Assembly: GCA_964649415.1 (NCBI GenBank)
Contig: CAZYSK010000018.1
Location: 1-64,000 of the forward strand
Source of the DNA: CAZYSK01 sp964649415
Lineage (GTDB): Bacteria > Chloroflexota > Anaerolineae > B4-G1
Direction: 5' to 3'
DNA length: 64,000 nucleotides
Position numbers and translations under genes: made by a program. Below the pieces are notes generated by a model that saw nothing but the letters and a program-made list of their open reading frames with translations, ran no database searches and was not told where the DNA came from. Of the stretch, positions 40,146 through 49,020 are shown piece after piece (the first letter of the stretch is position 1; every line of letters begins with the position of its first letter).

Positions 40146-41948
40146 CTACGCAGGCTCCTGCCGCTCCTTCACGTAGAACTGGATCACGTCCCCGACGGCA
40201 AACTCATCGAAGTCTTCCAAACCTACCCCACACTCGAATCCCGTCCGCACCTCGCGCACGTCTTGTTCAAAGCGCTTGAGGGATGCGATGTGGCCATCGT
40301 GCAATTGCTCACCATCTCGGAAGACGCGCGCGCGCGCGTTTCTCCGTGCCTCACCCTGGCGCACGTAGCATCCTGCGATGGTGCCGATCTTGGAGATAGA
40401 GAACGTTGCTCGTACTTCAGCCTCACCTACCGCCACGTCTACATAGGTTGGCTCCAACAAGCCCTTGAGGGCCTTATCCACTTCGTCGATCAGCTTGTAG
40501 ATGATATCATAAGTGCGAATGTCCACACCCTCGTTCTCCGCCGAGCGACGGGCGGCGGAATCGGGATGTACCTGGAAGCCGATCACTATGGCCTGGGAGG
40601 CAATCGCCAGGTCGATGTCTGACTCACTGATGTTGCCCGCGGCGGCGTGGATGATATCGACCTTCAGTTCCTCGTCCCCTAGCCTCTCCAAAGAGCTGAC
40701 GATGGGCTCGATGGAGCCCTGGACGTCGGTCTTGATGATCAGGTTGAGTTGCTTGGTCTGCCCGGCCTGGATGCGGCTGGAGAAGTCGTCCAGGGTGAAA
40801 GCGCGGATCGGCGTCGCAGCCTTGGCCTGCCGTGCTTCCTCTCGTCGGGCGACGATGGCGCGCGCAGTGCGTGCGTCTGGCACGACTTTGAACATCTCCC
40901 CGGCCTCAGGCACGCCGGAGAGTCCCAAGATCATCACGGGGGTTGAGGGCAACGCCTCTTGTATCGGGCGACCTGCCTCGTCCAGCATACGGCGCACACG
41001 GCCGTGGGCCATACCAGCCACCACGGTATCGCCCACGTTCAGCGCGCCGTTCTGCACCAGCACCGTGGCAGTCGCACCCCGGGTGCGCTCGAGTTGCCCC
41101 TCCAATACTGCGCCCACTGCAGGCCGGTCGGGGTTGGCCTTGATCTCGGTGGAGCCTGCCACGAGCAGAATGGCCTCCAGCAAATCTTCCAGGCCGGTCT
41201 TCTGCTTCGCCGAGACGGGGACGCACAACGTGCTTCCTCCCCAATCGTCAGGCGTCAGGCCCATCTCCGCCAACTGCTGCTTCACCCGTTCCGGCTGGGC
41301 GGTAGGCTTGTCGATTTTGTTGAGGGCGATAATGATAGGGACACGAGCCGCCCGGGCGTGGTTGATCGCCTCAACGGTCTGGGGCATCACGCCATCGTCT
41401 GCAGCCACGACCAGCACGGCGATGTCCGTGGTGTGAGCTCCCCGGGCACGCATCGCTGTGAAGGCCTCGTGACCCGGTGTGTCGAGGAACGTGATGCTCT
41501 GCCCGTCGTGCCGGACCTGATAGGCTCCCATGTGCTGCGTGATCCCTCCCGCCTCACTGGCCACCACGTCCGCGTGACGGATCGCATCCAGCAGCGAGGT
41601 CTTGCCGTGATCCACGTGACCCAGCACGGTGACGACCGGGGGGCGAGGCTTGAGCTTGTCCGGATCCTCGCCAGCGTACAGGCGCTCCCAGAGCAAGGTA
41701 CCCTCGCCCTCCGCGACCTCCCCACCGGCGGGCAGCGGCGTCTGCTCCCTGGGCTCGAAACCCATCTCTTGAGCTACGATAGCGGCCGTCTCGTAGTCTA
41801 TCTCCTGGTTGATGTTCGCCATAACGCCGGCGTTCATCAATTCCTTGATCACGACGATCGGGCTGACGTCCATCAACTCAGACAACTGACGTACCGTCGG
41901 AAAGTCTGGGATCTCGACTACTGGTCTATTCTGTGACTGCTCGCCCAT
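40146..41948 (-). CDS. infB: Translation initiation factor IF-2 (short form)
   Basis: 600 residues. A short N-terminal IF2_N region (VRQLSELMDVSPIVVIKELM) leads directly to the G domain: GHVDHGKTS (110-118), DTPGHEAF, and ALNKIDKP. Domains II-IV follow through to the fMet-tRNA-binding C-terminus. The usual long charged N-terminal linker is absent. It brings fMet-tRNA to the 30S subunit. It lies between ylxR and rbfA. Confidence 0.95.
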   Translation of the reverse strand: MGEQSQNRPVVEIPDFPTVRQLSELMDVSPIVVIKELMNAGVMANINQEIDYETAAIVAQEMGFEPREQTPLPAGGEVAEGEGTLLWERLYAGEDPDKLKPRPPVVTVLGHVDHGKTSLLDAIRHADVVASEAGGITQHMGAYQVRHDGQSITFLDTPGHEAFTAMRARGAHTTDIAVLVVAADDGVMPQTVEAINHARAARVPIIIALNKIDKPTAQPERVKQQLAEMGLTPDDWGGSTLCVPVSAKQKTGLEDLLEAILLVAGSTEIKANPDRPAVGAVLEGQLERTRGATATVLVQNGALNVGDTVVAGMAHGRVRRMLDEAGRPIQEALPSTPVMILGLSGVPEAGEMFKVVPDARTARAIVARREEARQAKAATPIRAFTLDDFSSRIQAGQTKQLNLIIKTDVQGSIEPIVSSLERLGDEELKVDIIHAAAGNISESDIDLAIASQAIVIGFQVHPDSAARRSAENEGVDIRTYDIIYKLIDEVDKALKGLLEPTYVDVAVGEAEVRATFSISKIGTIAGCYVRQGEARRNARARVFRDGEQLHDGHIASLKRFEQDVREVRTGFECGVGLEDFDEFAVGDVIQFYVKERQEPA

Positions 41949-41974
41949 ACACTTGCTCCCTTCTACCTAACATA

Positions 41975-42322
41975 TCACTCCGCTCGCCGCAGGTCGCCGC
42001 AGTCCCCTGTGCTGTCCTCGGAATCCGCCACCAGGAGCTGAGGCAGAGTGGCCGCATACTCCTGCAACCGGGTCTGAGTTTCAGGCGTGAACTTCACCTT
42101 GAGAGCCCGCTCCAGTTGCCCCCGCGCCAGTGCCGTTTCCCAGCACTTGCGTTGACGGCACATGTAGGCCCCTCGTCCATTGCGCTTGCCGGTCTCGTCC
42201 ACCAGCACCGCACCCTCGGGTGTGCGCACAACGCGCACCAACTCCCGCTTGGACCGCACGGACCGGCAGGTGACGCAGGTGCGCTGCGGGACGTGCTTGC
42301 GTCGCTGAGGTCGTCTGCTCAT
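41975..42322 (-). CDS. ylxR: YlxR (DUF448) family RNA-binding protein
   Basis: 115 residues. N-terminal PQRTCVTCRSVRSKRELVR with a Cys pair, and the conserved GRGAYMCRQRKCWE. The family fold suggests RNA binding; it nearly always sits between nusA and infB, as here. The start ATG (42322) lies 7 bp after the nusA stop; a longer frame into nusA is a shadow. Confidence 0.88.
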   Translation of the reverse strand: MSRRPQRRKHVPQRTCVTCRSVRSKRELVRVVRTPEGAVLVDETGKRNGRGAYMCRQRKCWETALARGQLERALKVKFTPETQTRLQEYAATLPQLLVADSEDSTGDCGDLRRAE

Positions 42323-42329
42323 ACGGTCG

Positions 42330-44525
42330 TTACCCCAGGTACTTATCCCAATCCTCGGCGGCCTCTCCCCGCTTTCGCCGACGGCGAGCGACGACCTCTC
42401 CGAGGTCTTCATCGTAAACGAGCTCCCGGCGCCGGCTGCGATCCCGCTTGTGCTCCAGCTGGTCGTGCATATCATCCTCGCCCTCGAAGGTGGGCTCTAG
42501 GACTAACTCTTCCTCCCCGGGGCGAGCCTCGGGGACTGCCTCTGAGGCAGGGATCTCTTCAGCCACGCGCTCTTCAGCCGGCACTTTCTCGGCAACTTCA
42601 AGAGCGGCCGGTGGTGCGCTTATTTCCTCCGCCACCGCTGCGACCGGCGTTTCTTCCGCTGGCGCGGCCTCTACGATGGGCGCTTCGGCCGCCGCCACCG
42701 TTTCCTCGACCTCTGTCTCAGCCACAGCCGCGACTTCCTCAGCCGGTGCTTCCTCCACGGCTGCTATTTCCTCAACCGGCGCTTCAGCCGCTTCGACGAC
42801 CTCCGGCACTGCCTCCAGTATCGCCTCCGGCGGTGCTTCCTCCGGCTCCTCCACAGCTTCCACCGGCACTTCGGCAGATGGTTCGGCGGGCGGCGCAGCC
42901 TCAGCCTCAGCCTCCGCCACCGCCTCTGCCTCAACGGCGATTTCCTCTTCGGCAGGGGCAGCCTCAGTGACCGGGGCCAGTTCCAGCGCCTCAATGCACT
43001 GCTTGACCTCGGCCAGGCTCTTGGGACCCACCCCGTCCAGTTTCAGCAGTCCCTCATCCCCCTCGGCCAGCAGTTCCATCACGTGCCCGGCGGTCGCCAG
43101 ATTGGCGCGCTCCAGGTGGCCCAGCACCCGTGCACTGAGCCCCATCTCGGCCAAGGGTATATCGTAGGCCCGAGGCGGAATTTGAGACCGGGCGGCCTCT
43201 ATGGTGGCCCGGCGCTCGGCCTGTGTGGCCTCAATAGCCGCGCGGCGGGCTGTCTCCTCCGCCAGTAGACGCGCCTTCTCGGCGTCGCGGATTGAGGCGT
43301 AGTAACCGCGGACTCCTTCAATCACCCGCCGCATATTGAGCAGTTCCTCGCCACTGTATGGCAGGCCCTCCTGCTCGTGCTGCCGCAACGTGTTGGCCAC
43401 GCTAGGAAGCAGCTCTGCCGTCGGGCCGAGTGCAGGCAGAACGTTGGGGTCCTCGTTCACCTGTCCCATCGCCCAGGCGGCGGCTTCGGTGACGCCTTGG
43501 ATGTCAATGCGCCAACTGGTCAGCTTGGCGGCCAGCCGGGCATTCTGCCCGGCGCGCCCAATGGCAAGCGAGAGCTGGTCATCGGGCACGACTACGCTGG
43601 CCGTCTTTCCCTCGGCCGCGCCGTCTGTCAGATGCACGGTCAACACCTTGGCCGGACTGAGGGATTTGGCGATGAAAGCGGTCTCTTCGGGGTTCCACTC
43701 AATGATGTCGATCTTCTCGCCCCCCAGCTCGTTGACGATGGACTGGATGCGCACGCCGCGCATGCCGACACAAGCCCCCACCGGATCCACACCGGGTTGA
43801 CGCGCAACCACGGCGACCTTGGAGCGCGAACCTGCCTCGCGGGCGATAGACTTGATCTCGACTGCGCCGTTGAAGATCTCGGGCACCTCCAACTCCAGCA
43901 GCCGCCGCAGCATGTTCTTATGGCTGCGTGAGACGGTGATCTGAGGCCCGCGGCCGGTCTTGCGAACCTCCAATACGTAGGCCCGCAGGCGCTGATGAAG
44001 GCTATAGCGTTCACCCGGTACCTGTTGGCTGCGCGGCAGGATCGCCTCAGTGCCTTCAAGGTGCAGGGTCACGACCTGTGGCTTGATGCTCTGCACCGTG
44101 CCGTGGACGATCTCCCCCTCCTGCTGCACATAATGCGTGTAGCGCGCGTCCCTTTCGGCTTCACGGATACGCTGCAGGATGATTTGCTTGGCGTTCTGTG
44201 CTGCAATGCGACCGAAGTCCTTGGGAGTGCTCTCAAGCCTGATCGTCTCCCCCACCTGGATGTCGGGCTGCATAGCGCGCGCATCCGCTAGCTTAACTTC
44301 GAGTTCCGGATCGGTGACTTCTTCCACCACCTGCTTCTCGATGAAGATATGCGCCTTGGCCGTCTCCAAGTCCACCTTCGCATGAACGTTCTGGGTCGTA
44401 TTGACACCCGCGCTACGGCGGTAGGCAGACACCAGCGCCATCTCCAGTGCTTCGAGCACAACCTCGCTAGGCAGGCTACGCTCGCTACAGATTTGGTTGA
44501 ACGCCAGCAAGAAATCCGACTTCAT
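42330..44525 (-). CDS. nusA: Transcription factor NusA with an acidic C-terminal extension
   Basis: 731 residues, much longer than the usual 350-500. N-terminal RNA-polymerase-binding domain (MKSDFLLAFNQICSERSLP), S1 (about 130-200), two KH domains (GACVGMRGVRIQSIVNELGG; LAIGRAGQNARLAAKLT), and an HhH-like segment (LLKLDGVGPKSLAEV, about 490-505). From about 514 to 680 it is almost purely Ala/Glu/Pro/Val, then it ends in a basic/acidic tail (RDRSRRRELVYDEDLGEVV). GGCAGGAG lies upstream. The tail may serve the interaction role other species give to the IF-2 linker (inference). Confidence 0.93.
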   Translation of the reverse strand: MKSDFLLAFNQICSERSLPSEVVLEALEMALVSAYRRSAGVNTTQNVHAKVDLETAKAHIFIEKQVVEEVTDPELEVKLADARAMQPDIQVGETIRLESTPKDFGRIAAQNAKQIILQRIREAERDARYTHYVQQEGEIVHGTVQSIKPQVVTLHLEGTEAILPRSQQVPGERYSLHQRLRAYVLEVRKTGRGPQITVSRSHKNMLRRLLELEVPEIFNGAVEIKSIAREAGSRSKVAVVARQPGVDPVGACVGMRGVRIQSIVNELGGEKIDIIEWNPEETAFIAKSLSPAKVLTVHLTDGAAEGKTASVVVPDDQLSLAIGRAGQNARLAAKLTSWRIDIQGVTEAAAWAMGQVNEDPNVLPALGPTAELLPSVANTLRQHEQEGLPYSGEELLNMRRVIEGVRGYYASIRDAEKARLLAEETARRAAIEATQAERRATIEAARSQIPPRAYDIPLAEMGLSARVLGHLERANLATAGHVMELLAEGDEGLLKLDGVGPKSLAEVKQCIEALELAPVTEAAPAEEEIAVEAEAVAEAEAEAAPPAEPSAEVPVEAVEEPEEAPPEAILEAVPEVVEAAEAPVEEIAAVEEAPAEEVAAVAETEVEETVAAAEAPIVEAAPAEETPVAAVAEEISAPPAALEVAEKVPAEERVAEEIPASEAVPEARPGEEELVLEPTFEGEDDMHDQLEHKRDRSRRRELVYDEDLGEVVARRRRKRGEAAEDWDKYLG

Positions 44526-44765
44526 TAGTTCTCTCCTGCCAATGAGCTCCTGTTCGTATCATCCCTTGAGCCCAGGTCAAGCAACGGCAAAACCACCGGT
44601 ACGTCTTCTCCTCATGTGCATCGTGCACCATTCGGTTGAAACCGCCGGGCTTGTGGCCATGTGACTAGTCCACGGTGAAGCCCGGCGGAGCAATTCCAGT
44701 AAGCGTATACAAAGAAAAGTGGGGTTAGCCCACTTCTCCCACTTCTCCCACCATGCCCTATGCTA
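44526..44765 (-). promoter_or_regulatory. Long structured 5' leader of the nusA operon
   Basis: About 240 nt between the promoter and nusA contain a small hairpin (44717-44735, AAGTGGG/CCCACTT) and a large one: CCGCCGGGCTT (44642-44652) pairing with AAGCCCGGCGG (44678-44688) plus inner GTGG/CCAC pairs. No rimP gene is present where it is usually found. No class of riboswitch is recognised. Confidence 0.5.
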
Positions 44766-44770
44766 GCTAG

Positions 44771-44799
44771 ATTATAACACGGACACCGTGAACATGCAA
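44771..44799 (-). promoter_or_regulatory. nusA operon promoter
   Basis: Minus strand TTGCAT (44794-44799), 17 bp, TATAAT (44771-44776). Confidence 0.7.
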
Positions 44800-44820
44800 G
44801 TAATTCGCGGTTTTGGCGTT

Positions 44821-44849
44821 TTGTGGCCCGTGCCTGGTTGTGCTATAAT
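44821..44849 (+). promoter_or_regulatory. Promoter of the double-XRE regulator gene
   Basis: TTGTGG (44821-44826), 17 bp, TATAAT (44844-44849). It is divergent from the nusA promoter; the two -35 boxes are only 21 bp apart. Confidence 0.65.
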
Positions 44850-44955
44850 CATAGTTGGAGATGCAGCCTTTCTTTCCGGTGCGTCTTGGGGTCCGGCTGG
44901 GCGCTTCGAGACCCGGACAAGGCTCTGCGATCAGGATTCTCAACAGGGGGAGCTG

Positions 44956-45636
44956 ATGACTGAGAGGATTCAGGAGGAACTGGCACTTCGGAACCGCGTC
45001 AGCGGCCTGTTGCTGCGTAATGCACGGGAAATGGCCGGGAAGAGCAAGCGAGAGTGTGCCATGGTCTTGGGGGTCTCCAGCAGCACCATTACCGCGTATG
45101 AGGAGGGCCGCAAGGCCGTATCCCTGCCTGAGTTGGAGGTGCTTGCCTACGTGTTGGACACCTCAGTCGCGGATTTCTGGGATCGCAATCCAGAACTCGA
45201 GCCGAAGGAGAAACCGCTGGCCTTGGATGAGGTGCTTGCCCTGCGTCATCGTATCGTGGGGGTACTCCTGCGTCAGGCCCGGCTCGAGACCGACATGACC
45301 CAGGAAGATCTGGCGGACTTGCTGGGCTGTTCGGCCAGTCGTATCTCCGCCTATGAATACGGAGAGCGCCCCGTCCCTTTGTCGGAGCTGGAGTTACTGG
45401 CGAGACACCTACATCTGACACTGGAGTACTTCCTCGACAATCAAGATGGCCCGGTGGGAGAATGGCACGCGCAGCAGGAGATCTCTCGCCGCTTCCTTGA
45501 ACTCCCCGAGGAGGTCCAGAGGTTTGTCACCCAGCCGATCAACATCAAGTATCTGGAAGTGGCGATGAAACTGGCCCAGATGCCCGCCGGGGGGCTGCGG
45601 GCCATTGCCGAGGGACTGCTGGACATCACGTACTGA
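44956..45636 (+). CDS. Transcriptional regulator with two XRE-type HTH domains
   Basis: 226 residues with two tandem Cro/C1-type HTH domains (about 12-66 and 95-150). Both share the same pattern: RxxxGxLLRxAR, then VLGVSSSTITAYEEGRKAV and LLGCSASRISAYEYGERPV. A helical C-terminus follows. AGGGGGAG precedes the ATG; the longer frame to 44788 crosses the promoter. It lies divergently from nusA and could regulate that promoter, which is inference. Confidence 0.85.
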   Translation: MTERIQEELALRNRVSGLLLRNAREMAGKSKRECAMVLGVSSSTITAYEEGRKAVSLPELEVLAYVLDTSVADFWDRNPELEPKEKPLALDEVLALRHRIVGVLLRQARLETDMTQEDLADLLGCSASRISAYEYGERPVPLSELELLARHLHLTLEYFLDNQDGPVGEWHAQQEISRRFLELPEEVQRFVTQPINIKYLEVAMKLAQMPAGGLRAIAEGLLDITY

Positions 45637-45738
45637 CCGACGGCGCAGGTCTGACAGGGCGGCTGCCGCGGACGTTGATTGTGCGTCCGGCATCGGTCGG
45701 GTAACCTGTCGGGTCTTTCACACATCGGGGGTGCGACA

Positions 45739-46284
45739 ATGCAACACACAGGGTCTGCACAGAAGATCAAAGAGGAAGGGTTGCGGCTGTTCCAGGAAGG
45801 GCTGTATGAGGAGGCCGCCGCGAAGTTCATACAGGCACGCGAGAAGTTCGTCGCCGAAGGAAACGAAGTCGAGGCCGCCGAGATGGTGAACAACCTCGGC
45901 GTGGTTTATCGGATGCACGGCCGGTGGAAGGAAGCGATTGCGGCCCTGGACGAAGCCAGGACAGCTTTCGTGCACCTGGGGGATCGTGATCGCGAGGCAC
46001 AGGCGCTGGGCAACCTGGGTGGACTGTATGCCAGCCACGGCGAACGCGACAAGGCGAAGGATTGCCTGCGCCAATCGGCCGACATCTTCGCCGAGCTGGG
46101 CGATACCCAGCGCCAGGGAGAGACGCTGCTGGCCCTGGGCGTGCAGATGTGGAAGACGGGCGATCGCCAGGCTGGCCTGGCGATCTACGAGGCTGGCCTG
46201 CAGACGCTCAAGAAACCGACAGGCAGCCAGAAGGCCCTGCGTGGGCTACTCGGTTTGCGCACCAGACTGCTGGGCCGACGATAG
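45739..46284 (+). CDS. TPR-repeat protein
   Basis: 181 residues built from three or four tetratricopeptide repeats (EGLYEEAAAKFIQAREKF, AEMVNNLGVVYRMHGRWKEA, AQALGNLGGLYASHGERDKA, ETLLALGVQMWKTGDRQAG). It is a scaffold for protein contacts; the partner is unknown. Weak GGGGG upstream of the ATG. It follows the XRE regulator by 100 bp containing an AACCTGTCGGGTCT tract similar to the repeat at 40090. Confidence 0.8.
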   Translation: MQHTGSAQKIKEEGLRLFQEGLYEEAAAKFIQAREKFVAEGNEVEAAEMVNNLGVVYRMHGRWKEAIAALDEARTAFVHLGDRDREAQALGNLGGLYASHGERDKAKDCLRQSADIFAELGDTQRQGETLLALGVQMWKTGDRQAGLAIYEAGLQTLKKPTGSQKALRGLLGLRTRLLGRR

Positions 46285-46327
46285 GCCGTTAGCAGCAGAT
46301 CGACACAGCGCCCCACTGCCAACGGCC
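46284..46327. terminator. Possible bidirectional terminator
   Basis: GGCCGTT (46284-46290) and AACGGCC (46321-46327) pair across 30 nt, extended by AGCAG/CTGCC. It lies between convergent genes. No U-tract. Confidence 0.3.
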
Positions 46328-46346
46328 AAGGGCTTCCGACAGTCCA

Positions 46347-48890
46347 TCAACCTCGCAGCGAGGCGCCTAACTCTCGGTCCAGCCGGCGCACGATCTTGCC
46401 GCGTAGTTTGGCGACCTCGCGGTCGGTCAGCGTGCGGTCGTCCGCCTGGTAGGTCAAGCGATAGGCCAGGCTCTTCTTAGCGGTCCCGATCTGTTCTCCG
46501 CGGTAGACGTCGAACAGCAGGGCCGAGCGCAAGAGTGGCCTGCCGGTTTGGGCGATGAGTTGATGCACCCGCACCGCGGGTACATCCTCTTCGACTACGA
46601 CTGCCAGGTCCTCGTACACCGGTGGGTGGACAGAGAGAGGAACCATCTCACGGGTTGTGCCCCAGTCGGCCAGCAACTCATCCAGGTTGAACTCCAGCGC
46701 ACAGATGGGTTGCGCCGGCAAGTCGAACGCCTCCCGCACCAACGGGTGCAGTTCCCCCATCGCGCCTACCACCTGGCCCTTGACGCTCACTTGCGCACAC
46801 CGCCCAGGATGTAGCGCCGGATGTTCGCCCGGATCGAACGTCCCGTCTAGTCCAAGCCCTGCCAGCAGCGCCACGACGACGCCCTTCAGATCGTAGAAGT
46901 CCATCGGCGTGCGATCCTGCCCCTCCAGCCACGACGAAGGCTCCCTGGGGCCTGTCATCACGATGCCCAAACGTCGCGGCTCGTCGGGCAGCGTCTGTCC
47001 CGTTACCGGTAGGTATACCTCGCCGATCTCGAAAACGGTCACGCGATCGAGGAAGCGCAGGTTCTCGCCCGCAGTATGCAGGAGAGAGGGAAGCAACGTC
47101 TGGCGCAGGTATGCCCGCTCAGCCGAGAGCGGATTGCGCACGCGCAGATAGGCACCCGGGTCGATAGGCGGGCCTTGAGGCCGGAGTTTGCCCTCATCTT
47201 CGATGTCCACCATAGAGTAGGTGATGACCTCATCGAGCTCACAACCGACCAGGAGGTCGCGCACGCGTTCTGCCCCAGCCAACCGCGGATTGCTTCGCTG
47301 CGGGGGCAGCTCGTCCTGCATAAGGGTCAGCGGGAAACGATCGTACCCCCAGATGCGCCCCACCTCCTCAACCAGGTCCACGGGCCGCGTGACGTCGAGG
47401 CGATACGAGGGAACGGTCACTTCAAGGATTTCCGGTTGTCGCTCGCCTGGGCCTACGCCATCGGCCGAACCCGTGGCCTGTCGCCTTCCAACCTGGAACT
47501 CGAGAGCGGACAGGATATGCTCCATTTCATCGGTCGGCACCTCGATGCCCAGGATACGGGTCGCGAAAGCCGGGTCCAGCTCAATCACGCGCTGAGGCTG
47601 ACGGCCAGGATATACGTCGCCCACGACCGGCACGACCTCGCCGCCGCCCAGCTCTGCCATCAGGTGGGCAGCCCGCCCCGCCGCCTTCACCGTGAGTTCC
47701 GGGTCAGCCCGGCGTCCAAAGCGCAGGCCCGCGTCGGTCGTCAGATTCAGCAGGCGGGACGTACGCCGGATGTTCAGGAAATCGAAATTGGCCGCCTCCA
47801 ACAGGATGTCCGTGCTTGTCTCGGTGACCTCGCTCTCCAACCCACCCATCACACCGCCTATCCCCACGGGACCGCCTCCGTCGGTGATGAGCAGCATTTC
47901 CCCATCGAACGTACGCAGTTCGCCATCGAGGGTAGCCATCTGCTCGCCTGGATGGGCGCGGCGCACGATGATGGCTGGACGCTCGTCGCCGGGTTGGGGA
48001 CGGAGCGTGTGATAGTCGAAGGCGTGCAGCGGCTGCCCCAGTTCCAGCATCACGTAGTTGGTGATGTCCACGATGTTGTTGATCGGCCGCATCCCTGCGC
48101 GCTGCAGCCGCTTCTGCATCCAGAAGGGAGCAGGACCCACCTTCAGGCCTCGGATCAAGAAGGCCGTGTAACGCGGACACAGATCGGGGTCGGCGATCGT
48201 CAGTGAGACGGAATCCGGTGCCGGCGTCAACTCCGCCGGGTGGTGCTCCAGGACTTCCAGCACTTCTCGTTTGAGCGGCACGTCGAGCAACGCGGCCACC
48301 TCACGGGCGATGCCGAAGACCGACTGGAGATGTCCGAATGGCCCTTTGATGTCGAACTCCAGCACGGCGTCGCCCATATACGACGCCAGCGGCATGCCTA
48401 CAGGTGCGTCGCCGGGCAGATAGATGATGTCCACCTGCTCATCAGAGAGGCCCAGTTCTTTCTCAGAACACACCATGGCCCGGGACGGGATGCCCCGGAT
48501 CTTCGTCTTCTTCAGCTTGATCGGGCGCCGGCCTTCCGCATGGCCATCGTACAGGCGAGCGCCCTCCAGCGCGAAGGCCACCTTAAGGTCCAGGTCGCTC
48601 TGGCCGCGGTACGTCAACAGGCTGGGGGCACCTGTGACGACGACCTCAGGCTCGGAGCCACCGTACTCAACCTCCGCCAGGACCAGTCGGTCGGCGTTGG
48701 GATGGGGCATCACCGCGCGGAGCTGGCCCACGACGATCTTCTCGGGCTCCCATGGCAGCTCGGCTCCCGGTAGGCCGATGTACTCGACCGCCTCGACCTC
48801 CAGCCCGGCCAACGTCAGTCGTTCGGCCAGATCCTCGACGGAGACGGTGATGTCTACGTAGTCTCTTAGCCATGAAAGTGGTACTTTCAT
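46347..48890 (-). CDS. pheT: Phenylalanyl-tRNA synthetase beta chain
   Basis: 847 residues, full length. MKVPLSWLRDYVDI start with GGAGGACGAG upstream; EMAP-like tRNA-binding domain (about 45-160), B3/B4 editing region, B5 domain, catalytic-like core and C-terminal anticodon-binding FDX-ACB domain (VHPPVYEDLAVVVEEDVP). It joins PheS in an alpha2-beta2 enzyme charging tRNA-Phe. It lies 130 bp after pheS. Confidence 0.95.
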   Translation of the reverse strand: MKVPLSWLRDYVDITVSVEDLAERLTLAGLEVEAVEYIGLPGAELPWEPEKIVVGQLRAVMPHPNADRLVLAEVEYGGSEPEVVVTGAPSLLTYRGQSDLDLKVAFALEGARLYDGHAEGRRPIKLKKTKIRGIPSRAMVCSEKELGLSDEQVDIIYLPGDAPVGMPLASYMGDAVLEFDIKGPFGHLQSVFGIAREVAALLDVPLKREVLEVLEHHPAELTPAPDSVSLTIADPDLCPRYTAFLIRGLKVGPAPFWMQKRLQRAGMRPINNIVDITNYVMLELGQPLHAFDYHTLRPQPGDERPAIIVRRAHPGEQMATLDGELRTFDGEMLLITDGGGPVGIGGVMGGLESEVTETSTDILLEAANFDFLNIRRTSRLLNLTTDAGLRFGRRADPELTVKAAGRAAHLMAELGGGEVVPVVGDVYPGRQPQRVIELDPAFATRILGIEVPTDEMEHILSALEFQVGRRQATGSADGVGPGERQPEILEVTVPSYRLDVTRPVDLVEEVGRIWGYDRFPLTLMQDELPPQRSNPRLAGAERVRDLLVGCELDEVITYSMVDIEDEGKLRPQGPPIDPGAYLRVRNPLSAERAYLRQTLLPSLLHTAGENLRFLDRVTVFEIGEVYLPVTGQTLPDEPRRLGIVMTGPREPSSWLEGQDRTPMDFYDLKGVVVALLAGLGLDGTFDPGEHPALHPGRCAQVSVKGQVVGAMGELHPLVREAFDLPAQPICALEFNLDELLADWGTTREMVPLSVHPPVYEDLAVVVEEDVPAVRVHQLIAQTGRPLLRSALLFDVYRGEQIGTAKKSLAYRLTYQADDRTLTDREVAKLRGKIVRRLDRELGASLRG

Positions 48891-48926
48891 CTCGTCCTCC
48901 TCAATAAGCGATTCAAGAGCGTGCAA

Positions 48927-48957
48927 GAAATCGGTTTTTTCTCAAGAAACTGGTTTC
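48927..48957. repeat. Imperfect inverted repeat between pheS and pheT
   Basis: GAAATCGGTTTTTT-CTCA-AGAAACTGGTTTC. It resembles the perfect inverted repeat at 5898-5929 in sequence and size. Here it lies inside an operon, so it is not simply a terminator. Confidence 0.5.
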
Positions 48958-49020
48958 AGCTCACACGTGCGGCGCTCCGAGCGGAAGCGCGCCGAGGAAG
49001 GTACCAGCGCCGACCCTGCC

